Made by a program: the position numbers and the translations under genes | Assembly (NCBI GenBank): GCA_950295325.1 | Contig: OX485807.1 | Location: 34,008,440-34,072,439, forward strand | Direction: 5' to 3' | DNA from: Polytrichum commune | Lineage: Eukaryota; Streptophyta; Polytrichopsida; Polytrichales; Polytrichaceae | Length of the DNA stretch: 64,000 nucleotides | The notes under the pieces: model-generated | Databases searched by the model: none | Seen by the model: only the letters and a program-made list of their open reading frames with translations | Told to the model about the DNA's origin: nothing | In this document: in pieces, positions 22,161-35,159 of the stretch | Layout: each line of letters starts with the position of its first letter | How positions within the stretch are numbered: position 1 is the first letter of the stretch

Positions 22161-23981
22161 AAAGAGCGAGCTTCAAACCCACACAAAGTGAGCTTCACCA
22201 ACAAAGCCCTTTGCAGGCTGATGAAATCAAGCTCGGCACTCAACGATAACTTGTTACAATGGTGGAGTTCATCGACAAAGCTCAACCAAATGAAGACACC
22301 CTAACTGCGACCTCAAGTGTCATGGTAATCAAGCCCAAACCTAATTTACTGAGCTCCTAGTTAGGAGTTTTAGACAAGGCTCACATTTTTCTCAGCCTGC
22401 AAAAACTTTGGTTTAGGGCGCTTAGGTGATTGTTGGGTGTGGCCTCGTCCAAAGATAATTAAAAATCATGTAGTGTTGAATCATGCCTTATTCATGCTAC
22501 AAACTAGGCTCACTATAATTTACACTTGAAAAGGAAGAAAAAGCAAGTGATTTTGGCTCGGGGGGGGGGGGTAGTCATTGGTTGGAGTAGCAATATACGT
22601 GCAAACAAATGATAGGGTATTTTAAAAACATGGGGGCAAAAATTTATAATTGGACTTAAGAGTAATATAGGGTATCAAAAATGGCACTGGACATCTTTAA
22701 AGTACTATAGGGTATGGAATAATAGGGAATTTGGAATTATAAGTAATGCAAGCCAATTTTCTATTAACCCAAAGTAGAAATTTACATAATGATAGCATGT
22801 GAAAAAAAGAAGAGAATTGAAAGTAATACCCCCCTATAAAATAGTGGTTGTTCGCACCTATATCCTTAACTTTCTAACACACTGCCCCCCCCCCGAGGAT
22901 TTTGGAGCGCTTACTTCAAAAGACAAAATCAAATAATAATAATTTATCTTCCATGTTATTTGGGGACCTTTGGGAAGAATTCCATTGCAACTTAAAATCG
23001 CACATGCATAAGATTATTTAGCTTCACAGTCATGTTTCATTGTCAAAAACAACAACACATCCATTCAAGCCATAAACGAGGGCATGTAATTCTGGTGAAT
23101 GACACGTGGGCTATTGACTTCTACTAAATGGAGGTGTAGGTTGGAATAAATCAATATGAACGGTTTGTTGCCAGTAAGCTATACTATATTGTGTTGTAGA
23201 TGTCACATAACTGACTGTGTAGAAACTTGAACCTTGGGGAGGTGACTATCGGAATTTTAAAAACCATGTGAGATTAAAAAAATAAAATCAATTTAATTCG
23301 TTGAGGGTAAAAAATTATAATTTCATTAGATCTACCATAGCATTGGAAATATGTCCCCTACATGACTATACGTAAAATAGGGTGGTGAACAATTCCTTCA
23401 TTTTAGTAATTAGTAGAAAAAAAAAGGTTATAGATATTGGATCCCCCTAAAAGTATGCAGTAGGATCAATAAGCTAATTATGGCTCAAATTGTATTTAGC
23501 TTTCTTGTATTTGAATGCAATTTTTTTGGGAGTAGGTAGTTTTGCAAAATTCTATGTCTTGTCACAACTGATTGTAATTCTTGTTTTGTTCTATCCGTGT
23601 TTACAACTTGTCTATGTTAGCTTGAATATTTTATCATCTCCATGTTTATTGGTGACCCTTTAACTAGTACCCAAATGCTATTGGTTGTGTTTTGAATGGT
23701 TTAGGATTGGTATAACTAATTGAAACCGATTGAATGACAAGATGGATGGTATGGAATGTGTGTTGCTCACATAGTCGATTTTGCAATGCTATAGTATTCC
23801 GTCCACTATTTGGTACTTGTATGATTTATAAAAAAAGTATGGTGCCAAAGATTAGCCTCTCTAAATAAATAAAATTAAATATAGGATGCTAAAAAATTAC
23901 GTCAAAGTAGCTTTATATCTAAAATAAGCCAAGAACAAATATTGAGAGGTGCATATAAATATCCCCCCATTAAATACCCCA
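22161..23981. other. gene-free intergenic DNA
   Basis: No gene seen. A G run occurs at about 22560-22571 and a C run near 22885-22893. Otherwise it is AT-rich DNA with no recognisable element ends. Confidence 0.4.
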
Positions 23982-24571
23982 TTATCGCACGTGGTTTACA
24001 AAATGTAAGGGGGTGTGATGGCCCCGAGACTTGAACTCATCAAAACTTTTCAGCATGAATTTGCAAAGACATTACTTTGGAATTGTCCGGGGATTTACCA
24101 TGACATATTTCCGGGCCCCCCAAATCTCCCAATGAAGTTGAATAATGTTATGTGCCCCAACATAGTTGCCGTCACTAGTCTTAATGTACGAGTTGTTTAT
24201 GGCCATGCTAGAAATGGAAAAATATATCACCTTGGGGACCACATATGAGTAAATGTTCACATTTTTACCAATTATTACACACATTCAATGTTCCAATGTT
24301 TCGATGTTTTAGACTTGAGCAAAAATTCAAGGGACTTGATTGTTCTTAAAATTCAAGATGCTAAAAATAGATAATTGTGTGAAAAATGTATTTTAATATT
24401 ACAATAATGCAAGTGTTGGTGGTGGGATATGAACTTGTGTATTTTTCCTCCCGAAGTTTATTCCAATTATACTATCCACATATTTCTAAGGGAGATGATA
24501 GATATGGTAGTTCCTATGGTAGGGCACGGGGGGATCACACCCCCTTCCATTTCATAACCACGTGCGATAAA
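23982..24571. repeat. inverted repeat pair with CACGTG core
   Basis: The left arm (23982-24033: 'ttatcgcacgtggtt', then 'aagggggtgtgat') is matched by an inverted right arm (about 24521-24571: 'atcacacccccttccat', then 'aaccacgtgcgataa'). The arms are about 50 bp with mismatches and lie about 490 bp apart. A third, shorter copy of 'ttatcgcacgtggt' sits at 24888 in the left-arm orientation. The arrangement fits a fold-back or MITE-like element, but no target duplication was identified. The core includes the G-box hexamer CACGTG. Confidence 0.55.
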
Positions 24572-24887
24572 AGTTTGCTACCCTATATTACATGCCATAG
24601 ATAATTTTTAAAATTATGATATTTTTTCTACATACACATAACCATTGATAATATCTTTTGTATATTTTTTTGAAATTTTTAGTCATCTTCATTTTTTGTA
24701 GTAATTTGTTTAGTTCAATGTTGCGTCATTCTAGTTAGAAACGGTATGTTTTATAAAAAAAACAAATCATCAAATTTGGTTACCAATTTTTACTATGTAA
24801 TAGATACTATGTATATTTACTCATAAAAAAAAATCATAAACTTTTGAACCATTTTGGTGATCCTTTATGTAAAAAGTAGATTTTGTT

Positions 24888-25740
24888 TTATCGCACGTGG
24901 TGTTCAACTTGACAATGAAGTGCACCCCCTGTGTGGTAGGGTGGTGGTTGATGGGTTCTTTGGTAGTTATTTGTGTATGTAAGGGTTTTCTTGTTGTAGA
25001 ATCTATGGTAAGGGTTTGCTACGGAGGTATTCATATGGATGGTTTTGTAACCTTCAGAGTATAGTGAGGCTCCTAGCGTCCATTCTTGTGGCAAGTTAGT
25101 GGTTGCAAGCTTCCCTTGATCTATTATTTATATTAAAAAAACCTTCGTGGGCTTATGGATGTACTGAACATAAAAAGTTTGTAGTGTAGTCACGGGTGCA
25201 TAAGGAGGAGGGTGCTATGTCACAATAGGTGTCATAGTGGTGGTGTTATTGGTAGGTGGGAGAGTTGTTTTATGTGAGGTTCAAAATTTTCTGCTAGTTG
25301 AGTCGTTGGCAGTCTTCCTTTGGAAGACCTTGTAGGATATGTGTCATTGGTCTTGAGTTTGGATGGATGTCTCCACATTGTGGAAGGAGTGAGAGTGGAT
25401 TGGTGATGTAAGTGGTTAGCTTTATGTATTTGGGGGTTCTTTTTTCTCGATTTGGCTAGAGTGTGTTGGGTGATGGTTGTAAGCGATATGATGGTTTGCA
25501 CATGATTGTGTGCATGTGTAGGATGGAGGGTTAGCATTGTGTATGTGTGGTTTTGGTGTGGTGTGTGTGTTGGGACTTGTGGGAGTATGTGGATGGTGGG
25601 TGTATGTGGGTGATATGTTGTTTATGTGTTTTGAGTTGTATGTGAGGGAGTTGTATGTGTGTTTTGTATGAGGAAGGTGCTTTTGTGTTGTTTATGGAGA
25701 TGTTGATGGTAATGAGTAGGATTAGGATTATTTTTGAGAA
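24888..25740 (-). other. A/C-rich, G-poor tract resembling the 2A LINE in composition
   Basis: Read on the minus strand, this stretch is rich in A and C with very little G, producing His/Thr/Pro/Asn-rich open frames (25232-25537 and 24888-25094). The LINE at 4.5-7.85 kb has the same unusual composition. I see no endonuclease, RT or 2A motif here, so kinship with that LINE is only a compositional guess. It could be an eroded fragment or an unrelated low-complexity tract. Confidence 0.35.
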
Positions 25741-26418
25741 TGGGGGACATTAGATATGCATGACACAATCATAATTAGCTTGTGCTTTCAAGACTAGCGA
25801 CGAAAACTACGTAAGGGTGTTATGTGATGACATGCTTGGTGACCTAGGACATGCCTACTAACCGAGAAGATTAAAAGGAAGAAATGATAGCACCTTGACT
25901 CCACTTGACTCTAGGCTCTTTTGGTTTCAGATTTTTTTTGAACATTTTCAGCCATCAAAGTAACTTACGTATATATAAACAACACTTGTTTTCATTATCA
26001 TGTGGAACCGCACAAATTTCATTGAGTATTTATCATGATAATTGTAACTTGTGATGTCATCACACAAGTATTTGATCAACTCCACTTGGATGGTGGTGTT
26101 GGTGATTCCCAACCACAAGACATACCATAGTACCTTTACCACTTTGGCACTAATTAGACTGTTTTTACGAAAAACCAAAAAATTGGAGATTTTCTTCTAA
26201 AAATCTAAAAATTTAATATGGGAAAAATGATTTTCTTTAGAATCCGGGATTTCGAATCTAATAATAAAAATAATAATAAAACACATCCTATAAGCAACCA
26301 ATGTGATAAAGAGACTATGGTACTTTCAATTGCCGTGCATGTGACAAAGCTCATTTTTAAGGGAGTTCAAGTTCGTGTATGTAGAGAAACAAATAAGATT
26401 GCACTTATGCATTTGAAT
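25741..26418. other. gene-free intergenic DNA
   Basis: No gene or element ends recognised. The open frames at 25948 and 26218 are short and without domains. Confidence 0.35.
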
Positions 26419-27730
26419 CAATGTCCTGAGCCACCCTTAACTGTGGTCACATCAATTTAACATGACCACTGGGGGTGCATTGTTTATTGGGATTAAAGAC
26501 AACATGCGTGCAAAGACCTTGAATTTAACGATATTCCTATATACAAAAGGTCTTGGAATCGAATCAACAATTTACATACATATGTAGAGATTACACATAT
26601 AGTCTCAAGTATATATATTTGCAAAACTTTGTCCAAACTTTACTTGCAAAAAGACATATTTCTTGCATATGTACACTATAGAAATAGGGTGCACAATATA
26701 GGGCTAAGGTATTCAGACACAAAACATAACTTATAATCTCTTTCACAAAACCATTGGACATGCTCCTACATAGTCTCACCATTGCCCTAAGTAAAGTTTT
26801 CAATTTCCAAGCTTTACATAATAGCGCTCCTATATGTACAAACCTTTACTTTAAAAAATGCCCCTCCCTATGTGTACAATGTAAAATGAGATATCCAAAT
26901 AAAAACCCCATTTGTGAACCCACATGGTTACATATTGAGAACGTGGAGTGCACTCCCTTGGAATAGTGGGACGATATCAATCAATCACCACCACCACCCA
27001 CGTTGTATATTGTACATTTAACTAGTATGGGCATGTGCCATCCTGGCCTTTGCACCCATGCACACTACTTTAACATGGACCCCCCAGTGCTCGGGAAGTT
27101 TTTGGGCATAGTCAGTCAAGATCCTAGTGATTCTGAATCCAGCCGGTTACATGTTGACATCTTCCGGTTTTGCTTTCATTCATTTGAGGTATATTCTATA
27201 GATTCCTCTAAAATGATCGGTAATTCTCATGAAGTCTCCAACTTCAATCGGTTATTTCTCAAACTCAACCAGTTCATCTGTAACTAACTGTTGGTTCTTC
27301 CCAGACATAGGTCCCTCTGCATTAATCTAATGGTTGGGGAATGGCGGGGCGATGGCCTTACCATCACAATGTCCTCCGTTGTATAGTAGATGATGCATGT
27401 GTGTATGGTTTAATGTCCCACGCCACCCCTAACCATGGTTACATCAATTCAACATAGTCCTTCATTCCCCCCCCCCCCCTCTCTTTGTTTTGGTTTGTTT
27501 TGTTTGTGTGTTTGTTTTCTCCTTCCTTTTGAACGGTGGGTCACAATGGGGGCAACAACCTCACCATCACCACCACCACCATCACCCATGTTGTGCATTA
27601 TACACAAGATTGGTATGGGTTTGTACTCTTTGAGCCCTTGGCACTTGTGCACATTGCTTTAATGTAGTCCACCTACTTTTTAAAGATGGATGGGGAATGG
27701 TGGGACGACGGCCACTATCACTACCCTGTA
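26419..27730. repeat. local direct duplication, one copy interrupted by a dispersed repeat
   Basis: Blocks recur in the same order about 580-1000 bp apart. 'aatgtcctgagccaccctta' (about 26421) matches 'aatgtcccacgccaccccta' (about 27412). The 'accaccaccacccacgttgt' block (about 26990) matches 'accaccatcacccatgttgt' (about 27575). 'ttggggaatggcggggcgatggcc' (27336) matches a similar block at about 27690. The first copy is split by the 27085-27312 repeat, which is absent from the second, so that insertion came after the duplication. Confidence 0.5.
27085..27312. repeat. about 230-bp dispersed repeat, copy A (rich in CCGGTT)
   Basis: Aligns along its length with 35560-35790. Shared blocks include 'ggttacatgttgacatctt', 'aggtatattct(a/c)tagattc', 'gatcggta', 'ttctcaaactcaacc' and 'catctgtaac'. 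The ends read 'ctcgggaag' and 'cttcccaga', a short inverted match, so it may be a small MITE. Copies of CCGGTT and its variants recur through it. It interrupts copy one of a local duplication. Confidence 0.6.
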
Positions 27731-28470
27731 TTATTCATTGTATACTAGATATTATGGCTTAAATGTGAAGACTTGAAATTTGTTATAAAATGTCCAATGT
27801 AATTTTCACCTTTGTTGATTTCCAATAGATGAATGTATAACTACAAATCTTGTTAGGATGTGGTGGATTAGTGCATATGAACATAATTTTCAAAATTTTC
27901 TTGCAAACATGTATAATTATGTTGTGTTCATTGGACACTGCATTTAGATTCAAAGGCCCCATGTCAATCTAGGTGCACTCTGATTGACGTGAACTGGCCA
28001 TACAAATGAATCCTTCCAACGTCAATTACTAGTTTGGTTTTAAGGAAATCATATTGATGTTTTTGACCTGTATGTGTGACTGACAATAATCTTAAGAAAT
28101 GCTAGAGTGCTTTATAGAGAACTTTTGGGAACCCACAGTATTGACATTGACCCACCAAAACATTTGTATATAATATATTATTGACATTACTATCCATAAA
28201 ATATGCATAAAATAGAAAAAACCCAAAGAATCCATAAAACTCCATAATTAAAGTAACAAAAAACATGTTATGTATTTCTTGGTTGAACCCAAAAGTTCCA
28301 TTCCATGGGCTCTTTTACTCTTCCTTCCTACGCTATCCTCATCTTTGTTATCCCACCTTCTATTCCTCCCTCTCTTTCTCCAACTTAGACTTTCAAATGA
28401 ATGAATTAGGAATCTTACGGAAGTGAAATTTGATTCTCAAGTTACCTTTCAATATATCTATATACAATTC
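27731..28470. other. gene-free intergenic DNA
   Basis: No gene or repeat boundary recognised in this AT-rich stretch. Confidence 0.35.
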
Positions 28471-28632
28471 GTATTGGTCCGAGATGACCATAATCTACCG
28501 AATGATAGTGGAGAGGTACCCAAACCGAACGGAGTGGTTGGTAGTTCGATTCCCGGCTGTAAAAACATCTCTCCACTTGACGGAAACTAGCCAGGTGGTC
28601 AAGCGCCTCCTGTGTTCCAAAAAGAAAGAAAG
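28471..28632 (+). mobile_element. tRNA-derived SINE, copy 1
   Basis: The head carries an A-box-like TAGTGGAGAGG (28506-28516) and a B-box-like AGTTCGATTCC (28543-28553), 37 bp apart as in tRNA promoters. The body runs to an A/G-rich tail (AAAAAGAAAGAAAG). It aligns end to end with the inverted copy at 40116-40280. Imperfect 11-bp flanks (28460-28470 and about 28633-28643, ATATACAANTC) look like a target-site duplication. SINEs are transcribed by RNA polymerase III and mobilised by LINE enzymes. The tail style hints at a LINE partner needing an A-rich 3' end. It is non-coding; open frames across it are chance. Confidence 0.85.
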
Positions 28633-28890
28633 ATATACAACTCATACATGACACCAAAATCAACCAAAAATTCCAGACTTTCATATGGCAAACACTCAAA
28701 CACTCTTCCCATCCTTTCTCATGTTGGCTACTTTAGAGAATTTGCATGAAAAACCTCCACATTTGTCTTACCAACCCACGATGACTCACCCATGACTCAA
28801 TCCTCTTGTAGATACATATGCAATTGTCAAGAAACATTTCCATGATCTATTTCGAGTCTAATTCAAGCGTACATTACAAAGGGTCTAGCT

Positions 28891-29642
28891 GCACCACCTA
28901 GTTAAGAGAATTAGCTAACTTACAAGTTAGTGAGGATTAGCTAACCGAAATTCTGGCTAACTAAAATCATGGATGCACCACCTAGCTAGGAGAATCAGCT
29001 AACAATGTGAGTTAGTGAAACCAACTACCGTAGAGGGGCTCTTTATCCCAACACAAAAAATTAATTTCCCTGCAAAAATTGTCACGTGTCATGTTCACAT
29101 CCGCCACTGCCCACTTGTATCCCGTGTGGAAACTACATTCCAACACATGTAAAGATGGAATCTAGGGAGCCCTCTATGGTAACTCATATGCGAGCTAACT
29201 GATTCCATGGCCGCACACCATTTTCTGATAATAGAATAAAATATTATAATGTTATCTAAATGTGGACATTGAGAATACATTTTAATATGGTTTTTTCAAA
29301 AAAATAAAATTTTATAATTAAAAATGTATGCTAAATTAGGACGATGTACATAAGAAATAGTGTGGTCTACCTCGTAGTGGAACGGAGAAGAGATAAGGAA
29401 AGTGAAAGGGGGCATTCAAGAAATAACTTGGGCTAGTCATTTGTAAAAGTTAGTTAGTAGTATGGGTATGGATGAGTCAAGATTCTTGCACAAAAGCAAG
29501 GTCCCAAAAGTTAGCTAACTTCTATCTTGATAACTTTTATTTATGTCTTAATTTTAACTAGGTGGTGCGGCTGTGACATAGATTAGTTCTCAAATAGGTT
29601 AACTGCCTCATATGTTAGCTAACTCTCTTAACTGGATAGTGC
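28891..29642. mobile_element. fold-back type element with nested inverted repeats
   Basis: The left end 'gcaccacctagttaagagaa' plus 'ttagctaact' (28891-28920) is matched in inverted orientation by 29613-29642 ('gttagctaactctcttaact' plus 'ggatagtgc'). A second direct copy of 'gcaccacctag' starts at 28975, and its inverted partner lies at about 29555-29569. GCTAAC/GTTAGC words recur throughout. The 752-bp segment therefore has two nested inverted pairs, like a fold-back or MITE-type DNA element. No transposase and no clear target duplication were found. Confidence 0.6.
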
Positions 29643-29815
29643 AAGCACCATATAACTAATTGAAGGGGTTACTTACTCTAACCAAAGCCTTAAACAAGAT
29701 GTGCATGTGGATCCTAAGGGTCTCAAGTGCTCAAAGATTCCATTATAGGCGTGTCTGCCCTTAAACCATACTGTAATATATATATGTAATGTGTCCCGGG
29801 CTTCCAATGAAATTA

Positions 29816-29978
29816 TAACATTATTAAGCAGCGTGTGTTTGTTTTGTGGGCGTTGAGAATATAATCATGGGATGCTAGGAACTTAGTCTAATTATGTGTC
29901 TTCTTGCGCAAGATTCATGCATCCCATGGTTATATTCTTAGGGCCCACCCAAAAAACACACGCTACTTGGTAATGTTA
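29816..29978. mobile_element. hairpin MITE, copy 1
   Basis: A nearly complete palindrome. The left arm 'taacattattaag', 'agcgtgtgtttg', 'gagaatataatcatgggatg' faces the right arm 'catcccatggttatattct', 'aaacacacgct', 'taatgtta'. The arms are about 60 bp with a loop of about 40 bp. The same architecture and the words 'catcccatggttatattctt' recur at 42056-42202, which defines a family. Its transcript would form a long hairpin, a known source of small RNAs in plants. Confidence 0.75.
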
Positions 29979-29989
29979 AGATTTAAGAA

Positions 29990-30080
29990 TGATGTTGACT
30001 CCAAGTACAATTCGGTAAAGACCTTTTGGTATCCTCCGAGAGCCCGACCAACAGTCTCATGCAAGACCCAATACCAATAA
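29990..30080. repeat. dispersed repeat shared with the PAL upstream region, copy A
   Basis: 'gttgactccaagtaca', 'cggtaaa', 'gacctttt', 'tatcctc' and 'gcaagaccca' occur in this order here and again at 35822-35915. The copies are diverged, about 90 bp, and non-coding. Confidence 0.5.
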
Positions 30081-33000
30081 CCTAAATATGGATTTTACTA
30101 GTGGTAAAAAAACGTTTATTTGGTTTTTGTTAGTCTTTTTGTAAAGGATGGGTGTTTTAAGGTTTGAACTTAGTTAGTGCACCATCACTAGAAGAAAACT
30201 CATTCATACAACCATCCGACTTGGCCATTCCAATTGATGGCAAGAAAATGCATGATTAAATGCATGGTTGTCAATGGGAGGTTTTCGGTTGTGGTTTTTG
30301 GACAATTGACAATCAAAGTGATTTGTATATGTAATTTCTCACCATTGGCTACAATGACCAAGTTGCAAAGGATGGTTGCAATGGACATGTTTTCTTCTAG
30401 TGCGTTGCCTCTTGAATCATGGTTTTTGGTTGTCAATTGCCAAAATGAACAATTGCTAATTGGACCTATCCAAGACTGTCCAAACCATGAGCTAAATGTG
30501 GTGCACTAGAGATGAGTATGAGATGTGACTGTGTGTACGGGATGGATATGGAGTGTTGCACTCCTCCGCTATGTCTAGGTACAATGATATCTTCACCCTC
30601 TTTTGGTTAAGGATGTGCATAGGTAGATTAAAGTAAGACTGGTTTTTATCCATCCACACCACTAATGTCATTTTCCTATCATCATGCATCCTCTAATGAA
30701 ATGTTCTTGAGGAGTCTTTCCCTATTATTTGATGTTTGCAATGGCTTTGGGTAACCCTATTCTATTTGCTTTTATGGCACTAGTGGTGTAAATTCCCATA
30801 GCCTCCAATTTGCTATACAAATCAATGTTTATATAAAAAGTTGTCCATTGCAAATGACATGCCCTTTCTACTCTAACCCTACAACCAAGTTCAATACCAT
30901 TTTGGTCCTTACTTTGCTTCACCCTTTTACAAGCCTTCCCATGTGCCCTCTTGTCCATTGGCTCATGTGTATACATGAAAGTTGTACTCATACTTGTTGT
31001 TTGCATCACATAGACACCGTACCTACAAACAACCATGATTTGTGTTCAGGTTCGTTTATACAGTGAAGATGTCAACATCAAAAATAAAAATGGACAACAC
31101 CCAAACAAACATTGTTAGTTGAAATTATTGCCCATAAGCATGTGAGGACATAAATGGCAATGGTCATACATGGAAACGGACAACACACATTCTTATTTAC
31201 CTTCAAAGCCCCACTTCACGGGTTTGTTGGGCAAGTGTTGTTGAATGGGAAGATATTTGCTCTTGTACCGCACCATCATTTCATCCTTAGTAAGCTCCTT
31301 TCCCAAGTTCCAATTCTTCATGCACATGTCTCAAATTTCCTCCAATAACCATCGACACTTATATAACGCCATACGAGGGCGATGTCCTATCCTTACAAAT
31401 ACATGTCCTCTCCACTAAGTGAAGACATCTAGCAAGGAGATATAGCAAGGTACCTATTTCGTGTCATGACATTTGATATCACGGCACAACATAACAACTA
31501 CTCACTTTTTGCATAGTAAGATTTACCACTAGAATTTTTCTTCACCCCCACATCACCGGGGGGGGGGGGGTATTTTGATGGCATGGATTAATTAAATTAT
31601 CAAATTATCCAATTAATGGTGATTTAAGGATCCATATAATTACTTACAAATTGTGAAGGAGGGGATTTCTCAGCCCCTTAATTTATTACAACCAATTGAG
31701 GTAAATTGCAAAAGTGAAATTTAAAGATTAAAGACAAAGATATTTCTAATGGGTTGAGTGTCAAAACTAAGACTAAGTTATGAAGGAATGGCAACAAGGA
31801 ACATCAAGTTCAAAATGGTAGTTGCTTTTGTATTGACCAAAAATTCTAAACTTCAATAACTTCGCTTTAGAATTGTTGTCATTACACACTTAATGGCACA
31901 AACAACACACAAATGCTCCATTATTGATGTGTTATCAACATGAAGATAATTTATTCCACACGGTATATTATATCTAAAGATAAATAAATTGGATATGTTA
32001 TATAGGACCTTATATTATTTATAATCTAGTATGTCATATCTTATCCACCATATATTGCCTCTAAAATAATTCAAAATTTTAGGTAAAAATATCAATCTAC
32101 ATCATATTTTGGGTCACACTTTTCCAACTAGAATTTTCTTAGTCACCCCAAGGCCCCATATACAAACATATGGCCAAATATGCCTATAAGTGTCTTGAAC
32201 TATGCAGTGGAGAGTCTCTTTCATAAAAAAATTTAACAATTGGATAAAAGTAGTCTCCCCTACTTCACTATGGCCAACATTGTCACCACTAAAATATGTA
32301 GGCTCTTACTCAAATGTGGTGAAGAGTTGGGACCATGTCTCCTCCCGGCGCAAGTGCTGGACCAAGTCAGGGTCAACCCTAGCATTTTTCTCCCTACCCT
32401 CCACCCTAGTGTTTGGTATAATGCCCACCAAGCACCCACCCCATTAGAAGTTGAAGCAATGAAGGTTGGATCATTATGGATCACAATCCTTGCCCCCTTT
32501 CCCCTCACACTCTTACGAGACATAATTTGCACCTGAATAAGGGGTATAATTGCATCATCATCATCATCATCATCATCTGGTTTACCACTACATTTACTAT
32601 CCACATTTGGGTCATCTGTCTTAGATTTTGAGTCATTGTATACTTCATTGCATGAACACATGTATGCTAGCCTATCTATCCAAATTAAGTGTCTTCTACA
32701 TCTTCACAAATTTCACCCATGACATTCACATATTCTTTTTCAACTCTAAGAATTGTTAAATTAATTTTGGGGTTCAAATTGAGGATTTATCCTATAGAAA
32801 GTGAAATTGAATACATTTTATTCTCATTTTTGAGGTCAATGTTGCAAGATTCAACCATGCCCAACATAAAGGCATCGTTCTCACCATCTAAAGTCAATCT
32901 AGGCAAAAATTCAAAGTTCAAATGAGAAACATGAACTCTTAAGGGCATTGGCAAGTTTGCTTGACAATTGTCAAAATCATCAAGTCATGCTCCCTTGTGA

Positions 33001-35159
33001 TGGCATGGTTGAGTTGAATTAGCCTCAATGTTGAGTCCTTGTCAAGGGTAGTAATGTTTGCCAATGCACGGTGTGGAGTTCCTACGGAGCCCAACCTAGA
33101 GTTCCTCTGAAGCATTCTTTGCCCCACAACTGGCACTGTCCTCGACCGTGCTAGGTCGTCTTTAGTCGCCAAGGTTGGGATCCCAGTGGAGGCATTGTGG
33201 GAAGGGATGGCAAGAGAGGCAACATGTGGGCATAGCATGAACAAAGATGAATTGGGTTGGTACATGAAAAAAATAATTTTTTTTGCTCAATGTACACCTT
33301 ATTTGGGCTAAAAGACGTTCCCCGGTCAATTTCCACCCACCTTGTATGCAAGGACATAATAAAATGAAGGTTAGGTTGTTACATGTGAAGTCCCGAGAGG
33401 GTTTGGCACAAAGTTTTGAGGTGTCTCATGTAAGGATGCACATCCCTTAACCCAATTAACATCTGTGAGTAGGCATGTAGAATAATTATGATTAGAATAG
33501 GGATAGGGATAGAAATGTACCTTGGAGACTAGCATTGCCGAGGGTGAGATGGGTGCTTGATTCTCTTGTGAACGTCCCAACACAACCCCCAACTAGCAAA
33601 TTCGTGATAGATCAACAAAAAAGAAATGAAAATATGGTCAATGCTGGGGATGGAACTTACATGGGAGGAAAATTTGGGATGCTTTGGGTTGGCTCGAACA
33701 TCATCTTCATTGAGATCCCAGAGGAAGTCATTTAGCGTTACTTTTCTCTAAGATGCCTTGGGAATGCATGGGACTCTTGCAAGCTCGTTAGGCAAGAAAA
33801 TTTTGCACAATACATGGCCAGACGACCTTTCTCAATTCCATGTTGACTTCCACTAAAGACATCCTCTTAACCTTTTGGATGCCTCTTAGTCGAAGCCAAC
33901 CTCTTCTACTTTGTGTCTGAATGCGTATGTCAAGTTTCTACATGATGCATGCCTTGGCAATGGCCTCCTAGACCATGGATTAGGAAGATCCAGCAAGAAT
34001 ACAAATTTCCAGCATCTTAAAATGAATTGCACTTGTAGCTCAGTGGCATTTTGAGTTGCTTTGCCCACTTGTGAATGACTATGGCACCTGCAATGCGTTT
34101 TGGCAATTTGTCATCCTCACTGCTAGAAATTTATGTCAATTTGGTGGCAACCTTTTAAGCGTCATCAAAAGCTTTTATGCATGGGACTCATGGTTTGAAG
34201 ATGGGATTGGAAGGATTAAGATGTCAGTGCTTGCAATCGTTGCTATAGGAAATCTACATTGATAAGTAGTGTTGAAACAACAACATAGTGTCATGGTTAG
34301 CATTTTTTTTTCTACTCATGCCAAAATGGGTTTTATTTTAAATTAGAAAACTCTACCCATAAATACAACCCCTCAAGAAAGAAAGAAAGACCAATGTGTA
34401 GTGACCAATGTGTAGTACGCCCAACCCTTAAGGATTGAACTCTTTATTGCCCCCTGGTGATCCAAGGGGTCATCTCTTGTTGGGAGAGTATCTAGATTGC
34501 CACCTCACACCATCATCCGGGCTTCCTACTTAACACGTTGATTCATATATACTTCAAGAAGAGATAGGTGCAAGTCCCATTAGATTTGGTTGATATGAAG
34601 GAGAATGATGCTCTGAGGTGAAATTGATCCTTGTAGAAGGTCACTAAGACTTGAGCAATTGAGGTAAATTATCTTGCTCTGTGGCGTTGCCCATTATAAG
34701 AATAAGGTATCTTTAGTAGTTTGGGCAACACCCCAAAGCAAAAAAAGCTCTAAAGATGGCATTCAAGTTCAATATGAGAGACACCCATCGTCTGGTCAAC
34801 GGATTTTGACCACCTCTAGAAAAGGCATATGAATTTAAAATTTAGAAATTGAAGTTCTCACATGTTTGTTTTCCAATTTTGTATATGTTTATATGTTTTG
34901 AACCAAGGGCCACATCCATCATGTTATCCAAATTTAGAAAATGATTTTCATTACTTGCATCAACTCTCAACTTGATAAATTCAACTTTGCAACCATTGCA
35001 TTAGCCTTTGTTTTGAAGTTGGCTTTCCACACAAGTGGCCAATCAAAACAAATGTTGAAACACTACGCTCAAATGCGCTCAATGCCAAGGGTGGTATGAA
35101 ATCTCCAAGTTCATTAGAATGCACCCGGGGGCAATACATCGTTGATGTAGAATGGTTCG
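30081..35159. other. long gene-poor stretch
   Basis: About 5 kb without a supported gene. A run of 13 G lies at 31558-31570. A (CAT)n tract at 32553-32577 is read in antisense as an Asp run inside a spurious frame. A perfect A-box-like TAGCTCAGTGG sits at about 34036-34046 but lacks a B-box partner. Short open frames (32260-32661, 32939-33265) have no recognisable domain. Confidence 0.4.

Noticed and set aside
21862-22182. Minus-strand repeat-protein frame inside the minisatellite
   Set aside because: The open frame exists because the higher-order period (171) is divisible by three. There is no start context and the other frames of the array are similarly accidental.
32260-32661. Minus-strand frame with an Asp run
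   Set aside because: The Asp run is a (CAT)n microsatellite read in antisense. The rest has no recognisable domain.
34030-34075. tRNA-like A box (TAGCTCAGTGG)
   Set aside because: No B box follows within the expected distance and no cloverleaf can be drawn.
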